Origin: Romanomermis culicivorax
Lineage: Eukaryota > Nematoda > Enoplea > Mermithida > Mermithidae
Direction of reading: 5' to 3'
Length of the DNA: 64,000 nucleotides
Assembly: GCA_963922205.1 (NCBI GenBank)
Contig: CAWUHX010000030.1
Location: forward strand, 62,001 to 126,000
Shown here: piece after piece, positions 11,601 to 23,600 of the stretch
Layout: the number at the start of each line of letters is the position of its first letter
How positions within the stretch are numbered: the stretch's first letter is position 1
Translations under genes and position numbers: made by a program
The notes under the pieces: generated by a model
The model's input: the letters and a program-made list of their open reading frames with translations, nothing else
Databases searched by the model: none
Told to the model about the DNA's origin: nothing

Positions 11601-14600
11601 AAGGAATATTCTCTGTAAGACAACACAAGGAATAAGTCCTTTTATAATTAGAAAGCAAAATTTCGTGACGTAATTAAATTTTCATACACATTATGCAGTA
11701 AATTCTGGCTAGAATGTAAAACATGTTCCACGAACTAGAATAGAAGCACCGTCGGGTATTATACCCAAATATCGCACCTGGCTTGAAAAAATAAAAATAT
11801 CGGACACAGAAAATGTAACTTACACAAAATAGTTTACATTCTGAAACCAGCGAGGAAAAAACTTTTCTGGATGGGTTGGGAAGCTACGGCTAACGTTGTT
11901 TCCGTATACGTTTGCAGAGTGTATGTTATTATGTGCTAGACCATATACCGCGATTATTCTATGATTCTTCACATCAGTTAATCCGGGTAATTTTTCACCA
12001 ATTTCATGAGCACCTTTTCCAATCCATCGATTTCAATTGAATTACGGCATAAAACACAAACAATGACTGCTCTCAAATAGTGATGTTGCACAACTTCGGA
12101 TGAAGTCAAGAATACTACGCGCATCACATAGAATCTTGATTGTCTTCAGTACTATAATTTAGTAATTCAACTATTATCACCTCGAGTTGAACTACAAACA
12201 TTATTAACCTTTGAAAAAACTAACCTCGGAGGCTTAATCGACGAAAGCCATATCTTCTGATACTCATTGTCGCCCTTTTTGACGACCAGAGCGTCGCCCA
12301 TGACAATCTCCACAACCTTAGCTTGGAAAGTTTTGTGGTCTCTAGAGGCACCGGAAAGACTCCCATTTTGAGTGGGTTCATAAGATTTCCATAACCTTAG
12401 TCGTTTGTCCCTGGCCAATCTTAAAAGGTAAGTACATATTTTCCAGGAGTAAAAAGCTTAACACGAACAGTATCCCAAAACAGCCAAGTCTAGAGTGTAG
12501 CCTAATCTTGTAAGCAAAGCACGCGTTACCTTTCGGCCGCCCTATATCTCTCTGTTCCTTCGGTCAGAACCGCCAAACTCCAGTCAACACATTTAGCGAA
12601 TCCCTCGGACAACAAAAATTCAGCAATATTTCCTTTCTTTAAAAAAAAATAAAATCAAAATAATAGCTTCGTTTCCAATATACTGTTCGGTGTAAACAGA
12701 ACTATACTTACAGGATGGAGAATTGTGCCCATTATGCTTTGATTTGAGGCACTTTCTAGAACGATTTTTACGTCGTCCCTTTGTAATAATCTACTTTCAA
12801 CGAAAAATTTAGCTTCTTCTGCGAAATCTTCTTTATCTTGTACTTTTGCATCTTCTCCCAATTTGAACCCGGGACACTAAAGAATAAACTACCTTAAGCA
12901 GTAGGTAAAGAGATGAACAGAAAAAATGTTCAGGGTATGAGGTTACCGTCCCGGGCTATATTATTATTTGGGATAGGAAGTATTGATGTCCCGATACCGA
13001 CCTAGTGCAGCGTCAAACCAACTGAATTTGAAATAATTCAGAAAGCATTTTTCTTACACAGTATTAGATATTTGAGTGCTGAATCAAACAAAATCTACAA
13101 TCAATGATCATTTTAGAAAATGATGACAGTCGACGTCGAGAAAATCCAATTGATTATTACTTGAAAATTTACCTGTAATGTCGACGTCTTTTAAAGATAG
13201 AACTAGAAAAGTTCTTTAAATATACGTGAGTAGATAACTGAATTACTACAACATCGACATGCCTGCAAGAGGTCCAACCAGTTGGGTACACGATAAGTCA
13301 TTTTTGAGGGGAGAGAATAGCTTTCGGAGGTAAGGCAGCTAGTACTTAAAATATGCGTTTTTTTAATCAAAAAATTGACAAAACACGATCCTGATCAAAG
13401 AATTTGAGCTTTAAAAGTGATCTTGAGTGTTATTTTCGCACGATGCACCGACAAATCTTTGCTTTATAACCGATTTTTACTCTAAAAAGTAATTCAGAAC
13501 CGAAAAATAGGTACTTTTCGTCGATTTTCGGCGGACTAGGAGGGTAGCTGTAGACAACTGAAAGTTGGGGGAATGAATTGTCAACAACTGCTTACACGAC
13601 TAAAAATTTTGGTGCCCTCCTCCAATCCTTTCTGATCTACAGGTATGCACATAAAAATTAGCTAAGAATTTGTACTGTACTCGTCAAACAATTTACGTGT
13701 CCGATCGACTAGATTATTACTCAGTTTTGGATCTATACACGTAACGGTGCTCTGAGGTCTGGGGGGTTCAGGCGACTTTTTTGGTGTGGTTTTTTTTGGT
13801 GATTCTCCCTAATTTTAGGGGTGTTTTTGAAGGCAAAAAAATTTGATTTTTTCACCAAAAAGTGCGGAAAACGGTTTGAAAAATCTTAATCTTTGTATAG
13901 ATAAAACCAGCGAAAAATGTATTCATGGTGCAAAGAGTCGAAAAACTTGACGTTTTTGACCATTTTTCATTTAAAAATTCCTATGGCCACCACATGGCTG
14001 AACATACGATCGAAGAATTCTGAGTGGGTCGCCCAACGGTTGGCCGACGATTTCTGGGAAGGGGGTTCCTATATAGCACTTCCCCAATTGCATGTATGAT
14101 TAGATTAAGTAATAGCGCTTATTTAGACGCCGGAGTTGAGATAATCAATATTCCAGAAAGGTGATGCATAAGATGTATGACAAAAAATTAGAAGCTGATC
14201 ACTAAACTTTAAAATTGGACATGGGCTTTGTTTTCACGTACCTGCATTACTATTTAAGATATTAATTTTGGAATTATTCCATAAAGTGATATCGGCGCTG
14301 GTATTCGGGACACTCCAGGCAAATGTCAAAAAACACTATATTCGTCCTTTTTCGAGAATTTAGCGAACATTGGTGAATATGATCGTTAGGGAAAGAGTTA
14401 GCCTTTTTAATTAAACAATTGTTTTTAACCTTTTTTGTGAAATTAAAAAAAGAAAACGTGAATAATGAGCTTAGATTGAGGAGGTCTGACGCATTTATGG
14501 TGGACGTGAAACAAAAATTAATTTCGATAAAAAAATTTGAAGATTAGCAAGATTAATATTGAATGATTTGGATACATTTACCCAAAAAAACAAATTGAAC

Positions 14601-17600
14601 TAAAAGTTCGTAACATAAAATTTAATATGCAACATATATTTTTTATATACAAACCAATCAAAATGAAGAAGTGTAATTAAATGGCAAAAAAGTTCATAGG
14701 CCTCGAATTTCGGTATTCCTACGATCAGGCCTAAAGACAGGGGGTTGGGGGCCATGGTTCCTCCGAAATGTTTGAGGTGTTAAAAAAGGTAAAGGTGGTT
14801 TGGTTTTTGGTTTTCAAGTCAAGTTAGACCAAAGAAAGTCAAGTCGGAAATGCTAATGTTACGGTAAATTGAGTGAAAAAAAGTGTACCACTCCACCCCC
14901 TCGAAAAAAATTCCTGGGTACAGGCCTGCCTACAATAATAGTATAGATTTTGCCGAATATTTCGGAAACCGAAGAGATATGACTTGTTTCAAGTTCAACT
15001 CTAATGCAGTAGTACAACTTACGACCATTTAATTAGTCAACTAATTGTTAGGATAGGAGGGAGTGTCCTATTTCAATGTACAAAATAATTCTAAAAGTTT
15101 ATACATCACTTACTCTAATACCCGTAATCATAATTGTTACGTAATTGAAAGATGGCAGCAAAAATGCGCGCACAGTTGAGCCGTCGCGAATATGCTCGAT
15201 AACAGCATCAACGGGTTCGCGTCGGAACGAATCGACAAAAGTTCGCGGGCTTTCAATAGACCATGTTATATCTCGAACGTGGTTGCGAATTACGTCTGCA
15301 TCGCCCGACCACTTGCCTTTGCTGGCCGATTTAGCCGAGTTTTGTAAGTCGGTCAAACGTTGATAATATTCACTGAAGGTTATAACAAAAAAATTCAATG
15401 TAGAGATTTATGATTACACGCAATTTTCAGTCAAACTAAAAAGACAATATTAACTAGATGTGCTGGTATGCCGACGTTTACAGTCGGTTGTATAGATACT
15501 GACGCCAACTAGGTAAAAAGTCAAAAAAATTATCTAGAAATCCATTTTGATGAAATCGAGCGAATATCAAAAATAGCACAGCTTTCGAGCTGGACAGTCA
15601 AACGACGCTCGGAAATGAGGCAACCAACCAAAAATTATATTTTCAACTTATCTGTGTCATTGTTCGGCACTGAAATAAAGTCACAAGACCACGTCCGTTA
15701 GAGTCAATCAGTAGATTTGACCGAATAAAAAATAGACAGTTTTCAAAAAATGACCATCAATTTCCAGGGTACTCAATGTGCCAGAATTCCCAAGAGGGTG
15801 CTAATGCCAACCCCCCTCTTTACAGGCCAGCGAATACTAATATTCATTGAACGGCCATAGCGCTAAGCCTCGGAACTAAGCAGTAGTTGACAAATTTCTT
15901 TTCGTTTTTCTGTGAAAAGATTGTGTATATTTGTAGTTGCATTGATTGTTAAATAAAGTCGGCAGGACAAATATAGGGCCGTGTGCAGGATTTTTTCATG
16001 GGGGGCGGACTAAATTTTTTTAGTGAATAGCCCCAGAAAATGTTGATTTACGCAATACACTCTGTGCACTGAGGCAGCAAAATATATTCATTGAGATGCG
16101 AAATTTGCCTTCTGGGAATCGTTCTGACTGATCCGGCTAAGTAGATAAGTCGGCATCAGATCAGTGTGATATGTATATAAATGAAGTAGCAGCGAAATAG
16201 CAAAAAATTATCGTCTTTTTCAGATGCAATTGCCACTTGCGATGCCTTTCTTTGAGGTTATGGTTAAGATCAAATTACTCATACTTCTTCTAACAAGGAT
16301 TTTTTGGGCCAATTAGGAGCCATAGCTCCTAAAAAATTCAGCGGCACAAGACAAATCAGCTCGTAGGAATTGAAGAATTTCAGCGTAATTTAGAGGCCCT
16401 TTTAACTTCGAATTTCGAAAAATATCGCCGCTTCGCGGAATTACATTATCTGTATATACTTAGTGTTTTTAAATATTATTCTGTGATGTTGTGGCTGTGT
16501 ATGAAAGATGTGTTGCACGAATTGTTATTTTACACAACAAGAGAGTTTCGAGTATCTTAGAGAATAAACATTGATTTGATTTTTATTTTTGAAAGTTTAA
16601 ACTAACCAAAACGATATCAAACTATTGCATTCGGTCGAATCAACAAGTCGCATGACCTATGTGAAAAGAATCTCGTGCAGGCACCAAAGAGGCGTCAGGA
16701 ATTCGAAACAGCTAAAGTGAAACCTGTTGCAAAATCGGTTTCGCCTGTTCCTTACGTTTGTTATCTCAATATTTCGCTCAATTAAATGAAGAATGGACAA
16801 AGGAACATGTAGTGCTTCACTACAATATTGAATATTTTAACTGAAATTTTAAAACATATCATTGATCGAATAATGATTGATTTAATATGTGAGCCGTGTT
16901 ATTCTGTGTGTGATTGAAAACGTAATCAAAATGATTGATCTGCTATGTAAAGGCTTCTTTTGTGATTTTGAAGTGTATTTTTGAATAAATTTGTTGAAGA
17001 AACGTTGTTTTTTACTACCACATTCGTTCACAAACTTTTCGGTTTTGGCTTGTTTAAATTCGGATTGACCGGTAAAATTTTTACCCTGGTAGCCAATTGA
17101 CCTATATACTAAAAATGAAAAAACTGCTTCTAACGGTTTTCCCATTGTTACGACTTACTCGCCAACTTTGACACCTTGCCGAACCTCCACTAAACCTTCA
17201 GCGACTAAACTTTCGGCGACATTCTCTCCATTGGTATCTAAAAATTATAGAAAAAACACTCAATCAGATTCAACTGTTTTGAACATTTGATGGTGAATTC
17301 AGCGCAGAAATTCATTTAATGCATCACGGCAATATAGCCAGCGAATCTGTTGTTGTGTGTCACTACCGGAAGGGATGCCTAGACATCGCAATTCTTCATT
17401 ATGCAATTACTAGTCATATGCTTAAAATATAGTAGCTGTTACGTAGATACCACTAGGATACGTGCCAGGGTTTTTTAGCACTAGCATTCGTGCTTAGCAC
17501 AATTAGCACGGCTGACAAATGTTATTTTGTTGGGGTCAAACTAATGTGCGAGTTTTTTCAATATGTAGAAAATTTTTTGGAAAAAAATCTCAAAAATTAG

Positions 17601-20600
17601 ATATGAGTTTTGTGTTCATAAATCGTGATTTCTAGAAATTGTATCATTTGAAAAATGTTAAAACCAATAATTTGTTCGTAACCTTTAATAAATTTGGCCG
17701 AAAAGCTGAGTCAGAAGCGAACAAATTTTTCAAAAATACTTCCATGAAGCTTTTGAATTCAATTTACGTCAAGAAAGGAACACACGCTTCAAAAAGTTTA
17801 GAAAGTTGACGTGTTGACCTTTCTCAAAAAAATATGGAGGAAAAAATGCGAATCTTCGTTAAATATAAAGATATAATATTCAAGATTGCCAATTAAACAT
17901 TAAATAATACGTTTAAGATGATGAAGACTATTAAAAATTAGTGATAAGTGAAGGTAGACATGCTGAAAGCCGCGCCTGAGCTCGGTAATAAATAATAATG
18001 ATTATCAGGGCCGTGCGCAGGATTTTTTCATGGGGGGCGGAGTAGATTTTTTTCACTGAATAGCCCCAGAAAATGTTGATCTTACGCGGATATACTGCGT
18101 CCATCACCGTTTTTTTCCTCGAAGATTTTTTCCACATGAGAACCGGACCCAAAATTCTTTTCCTCATTTTCCAAAAATTTTCCACATTTTTAAAAACGCT
18201 TATAATGTGGCTACGGATGCTTTTTTATGCATTTTAGGAACATACCCAAGCATTTTGTTGTATTTGTAGTCAGAAACCTGCAAAAAAGAGGTAAAAAATT
18301 GACAAAATTCTGGTTATGTTAGTCAAAATGAGCTCATGAAGAATATATTGGTGTTCTATAGAATGGTCCGGCGCGAAGCGCCGAAAAAATTTTTTGATTT
18401 TCACTTTCTAAAACGCTGGAAAATGATCCTTCATAACGTTGGGAAATAAATTAAAATCAGATTGATGTAGCATAATTTGCTTCCCATTCCGGCGCGTAGC
18501 GCCGGAAAAATTTTCGGGTTTTTGTATTCTAAAACGCTGAAAAATAAATCTCTCCAACAGATAATTCGTGAACAAATGTTTTGAAATCGCGTTCTAGAGT
18601 AATGTCTTCAATTTCCACCTTCAATAAACGCAAAAGTTCAGATTGCAAACGTTTAAAAAATTCCAATCATCGAGAGAAAAAATTGAGAGACTTGATGAAA
18701 AATCTCTATTTTCGGCGACATAATTTACTGTAAACGATTAGAAAATGAAACGAGCTAACTTGATTGATAGAAACTGTTAAGCATTAATTGGTAAGTCGAA
18801 GTAGATATGCTAACGGCCGCGCCTGATAGAGTATAGTTATAATTATACCCATGACCGGCGCAAAGCGCCGGAAAATTGTGAGGTTTTGACCTTTTAAAGT
18901 CCACCAAAACGCATCTTTTCGGTTTAGAGTTACTGCCTCAATGGGGGGGGGGGGGCGGCCGCCCCCCGCCCCCCCTTGTGCACGGCCCTGATGATTATTA
19001 AAGTTATATTCGCACCGGAAAATTTTGAGATTCGGACCTACTAGAATGCACCAAAATCATACATGTAACGGGGCCCCGAGGTCTGGGGGGTTGGGCGACT
19101 TTTTTTGGGCCGGGAGTCAGTAATTCCCAAAATTTTGGGGGAGGGATCTCTCAGGGGGAAAAAATTCGATTTATCACGAAAAAAGTTCGAAAAATAGTTC
19201 AAAACATTGTAATTTTTTTCTAAAAAGACGGGAAAAATGTATTTATGGCGTGAAGCGCCAAGAAAATTCACAATTCACATTTATCTGGAAGTACACTTCA
19301 ACTTCAATACAGGTTCTCGATTGATTTTTTCAGATAACGTACAATTATGTTTGCTACTCACTATTAATGATCTTCCTAACTTCAGCATATGTCAAAACTG
19401 CTGTTTTGAAATTATCCAAGTAGCGTCAAAAGATAAGAGTCGAAGCGAATTCCGAACCACAGTCATTCACAGACATGCACGGCAAGAATTTTCTAGGGGA
19501 GAGGGTCCATGGACTTTTTCCAGGGGGTAAGGGGATGGGTGAGCAAAAAAACAAAAAAAGTCCAGCAAGCCTGTTCTTCATACAAAATATGCACAACAAT
19601 CATCAAAAAAGCTGTCTTGGAAAAAGTTCAGGGGGGGGGGTGTTTGACGATCTTTTCGATCAGGGGGAGGGTGGCCAGGGTCTTACCCCCTATACCCTCC
19701 TATGTGCATGTTCACTGTGCAAAAGTGACGAAGAGAATGAGGATATTGACGAAGTTTTTATTTGTAAAAATGGTGATTTTTTATTTTCATCACAATTTTG
19801 TGATATATTTAACTTTTTTTTAACTTTCTCTAAAAAATTTTCCCTTTCAGTCATTAGCACGCGTGCTAACGTTCAAAAATTTCCATTAGCACCGTGCTAA
19901 AAAACCAAGATACAAACACATAACGGAACTCCGAAGTCTGTGGGCTGAAGCGTGGGGTCACAAACTGCCCTAACTTTTAGGAGCGTGACTGAAGGGAACT
20001 TTTCGCCCGAAAATCCCGAGAGGCGGTCCGAAAGATAGCTTTCTCTGTCTAAAAAACCATGAAAATGTGTATTCGTGGCGCAGAGCACCGAAATAATTGA
20101 CATTTTTGACCTTTCTCCAAAGCACCCCATACGGGTATAGAGTATAACCCCCGCCTTGGGTTTGGAGATTCGTTTATTACCTCGGTAAGAATGACTTTAC
20201 TGACATACATGCACGTGGGGTGAGGGCTTGGGGGTTTTTGACCTTTAGTTTTGACCTTGGGGGGTTTTGACTTTTATTTACCCCCAGCCAGGGATTTTTT
20301 TTCCGCACAGTGCGGATTTTTTTTGGCGTCGTGCGGAAAATTTTTGTAGAGTTTTCCGCACGGAACGGAAACTTTTTAATGTTTCTAGTGGTTTTTAATG
20401 GTGATGCGGAAATTTTTCTAGCCGATTTCCGCAAGGTGCAGAACGAACGGTGCGGAAAAAGAAAACCCTGCCCCCAGCAGATTTGACCACCCCAGCAATG
20501 ATAGAAAAGATGACGAAGGAAAATGGGCAAGAGAGAAGAGAAAGTCATCGTAAAAATGGGAATGATGCGGCAGTTTAACAATTTTTCTAAACAAAGCATA

Positions 20601-23600
20601 CTCGATTCCAAAAAAGAGACATTAAAACTTTTTAAAAGTGCAGTCTGAGCAAATAATTTCACATATCTGACTAATATAAGTTGAAGAATATGCTGCTTGG
20701 ATGTTCGAAGACCTATCTAAGACCTTTTTTCATTATCAAGAGCGAAAAAGAATTGTATTCCACCCCTGTCCTGGCTGACCTCCAGCAGAATTTCTATGCT
20801 GTGCATGTATGCTTACTGGTCGAGTAAATTTTGATGTATGAAAGCGGAAAAATTGACAGCTACACAGAACACCGGTTTTTGAAGGAAACAAATATTTCGA
20901 AGAGTTTCGTAGAATGTTTTAGAAAATAGAAATACATTTTGTCGAGGTTACAGTCTTCTGGCGCTTTGCGCAGGAGTCCATGTTGTAATTCTTGGTATTC
21001 GGCAATCCATCGTTTTCTCCTAAATTGTGCTTCCTTTGGAAAAAATGTTCAGAAAGCGGGAAAATGTTTATGATTCGACGTCAAAAAACTACTTTGGTGC
21101 GTTTTATAGGGTGAGCATGTGAAATTGGCAGAGGTAATGGGGAATAAGTGCTTTGTTGTATTCAGGGACCCACCGAACTGCGACCTCACACAGTGAGCAA
21201 AAATGAATAACTATTTCAAAAATAAATATTTTCTGCCCAAAAATTGACCTTTTTCTTCGACCTAAAAGACGAGGGTTTCTAAAGCTAGCCCAGTTCAGCC
21301 GATAATTGGAAATTCTTGAGAAAGGTCACCATATGACGTTTCTGAAGTAGTTAGTTTCGTAGTTAGTTTCTGAAAGATCTTCTATCAGGTTTTTTTGTGC
21401 ACTGCGTGTTGTGCCCGGTGCACAGCACCTTTATAACATGATTTCAAACGATGCTCACTGTTGCTGATATTTGTATAAAAAAAAGAAAACTAACCAAAAA
21501 TAAAAGGAAGACATCCTAACTCGCCTAAAAATTCCACTGGTGACATACCTGTGATTGGTCTAACTGGACTGAATTTGATCTACCTTCCTTCCAGAAAGTT
21601 TTTCAAAGTTTTATATTCTAGAATGATGATAAATGGATGTTTTTAAGATTTATACCATGACTAAAAGTTAAATTTATCTGTCTAGCATCATGATTAGCGA
21701 GATGATGTTTTCAATCAGCTGACCTATACTAGAATATCAACTTGAAGTCAATGATGTTTAATAAATTGAGGCGAAAATATTTGATAAATTCAGGCAAGAC
21801 GGATACAAAAGTTCCGGCGCGAAGCACCAGAATTTTTCAAGGATTGTGATCATAGATGTACGGCCATGATATAAGGTAAAAAATTTTTGGTCCTACAGCA
21901 AAGTTCACTCATACCTGTAATTGAGGGGGGTTGGGGGACACCGCCCAACTTGGCCAACCACACCCATACCCCCTCCCAAACTTGAAAAAATCAGAAAAAA
22001 TTGGCAAAAAAGTGCCTTTTTCGGGGGAAATTTCGACTTCTTTCGACCCCCTCCCACAAAATTTTGGGTTTACCTCCCCCAACTGATGATCTCTTACAGG
22101 TATGAGTCCACCAAAGATGTAGGGTATCCTGAAACGAGCAACATAAGTATAAAAACCCGGGTTTAAAATCCAGAGGGTCTCTGTAAATTTGGAAAAACAT
22201 GTAGGAATAGGCAGAAAAACCCTGGAGTCCAAAAAACTGGGCCTAAAGTCTAGTTTGTAGGTGTGCATGGGGCCGAGTTTCATCGGTAAATTTATGAGGA
22301 AATTTGAATCAGGTTACTCTGCATGAGACAATATTAGCCCAAACTTTGAGTTAAAATTTTCCTCCGTACCACACTCGTAGTTAATTTAATTTTAAAATGA
22401 AGATATATAAAACATTATTCGTCATGAGTGCTACCCACCCATATGCCAAAAAGATGGTGCAGAATTCACCAGCCAGAAGTACAGAACTCTCAAACAGGTG
22501 AAATTTCCTCCACCACCCGAGCCGAGTCCTGTTTATAACTCAAAAATGCGTTTAACTCGTTTATAACTCAAAAAATGCCGCTAATTCATTAAAATTTAGA
22601 AAAAATTGAAATTTTCGAGTTTCAATTCTAATTTACAAGCATTGTGGAACAAATTTTGTAGAAAACTATCCAATAGCATAATGAGTTTGCATTAGATGAT
22701 AAATTGATGGTCAAGTCCTCTATGATGAGAAATGAAAGCTCAAAAAAGACGTCAATCTTTCCGGCGCCAAGCGCCGGAAAAATGTTTTGTCTATATTAAC
22801 ATTCGGCGACGCTGAAAAATTAATTTTCCAAACATTTATTTCCAGAATTAGATTCGAATTTAGTGTTCAAAAGTCGTAAATTTTAGAATTTCATCATCTT
22901 AAAAATTTTGAAAACAGTAATTTATTCATTAACTCTCATGACCTTGGCCGAAAAGATATGAGTGGAAGAGTAGAAATTTCCGAAGGCTACTTCCATAAAG
23001 CTTTCGAACTGATATTATGCTAAGAAAGGAATAATCACTTTGAAAAGTTTGGTGACTTTATGTATTGATCTTCCTCAAAAAATGTTTCAGGGAAAAACTA
23101 CGAATCTTCATCAAATATCAAGATAAAATATTGAAGATTACCACTTTAAAAATAAGATAATATGTTTGAGATGATGAAAACTATTATAAATTAAATGATA
23201 GGTGAAGGTAGACATTCTGAAAGTTGCGTCTGAGCTAGGTAATACATAATAATGATTATTAAAGTCATAACCGGCGCGAAAAGCCAGAAAATTTTTAGAT
23301 TATGAACTTCTAAAACGCACCAAAATGCATATTTTCTGTACCTTATCCCCAAAATTTTCTTCCCTAAATGGGAAAGAGCCGTTTGTACATGTACAAATGA
23401 CTACTCCAATTTCGTTTGCCCCAAAAAATTTTCATTTGCCTCCGGCAAAAAAAAAGCCTGGGGTCGAATCACCGACACAATTTCATCGATCTATTTATAC
23501 TGGTTGTGCAACAGGGTGTCTCGAAAAAGACGCAACAGAAATTCTTTTTCAGTAATTGAATTAAAAAAGTCGAAGATGCGAGTAATGTTACAAAATAAAT

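Larger units (their letters stand above)
17466..19909 (+). mobile_element. Group VI element, AGCAC/GTGCT subtype, in TSN intron 2
   Basis: Left tip CAGGGTTTTTTAGCAC and right tip GTGCTAAAAAACCAAG are inverted repeats. Flanking octamers ATACGTGC (17458-17465) and ATACAAAC (19910-19917) agree at 6 of 8 positions. AGCAC and GTGCT words recur near both ends. The interior holds a group I-type core (AAGCCGCGCCTGAGC at 17969-17983), split by the group IV element at 18006-18990, and a group III-like piece. Confidence 0.65.

Noticed and set aside
13917..14099. 60-codon plus ORF in TSN intron 4
   Set aside because: Inside a group III-like repeat; the same block in other copies is not open.
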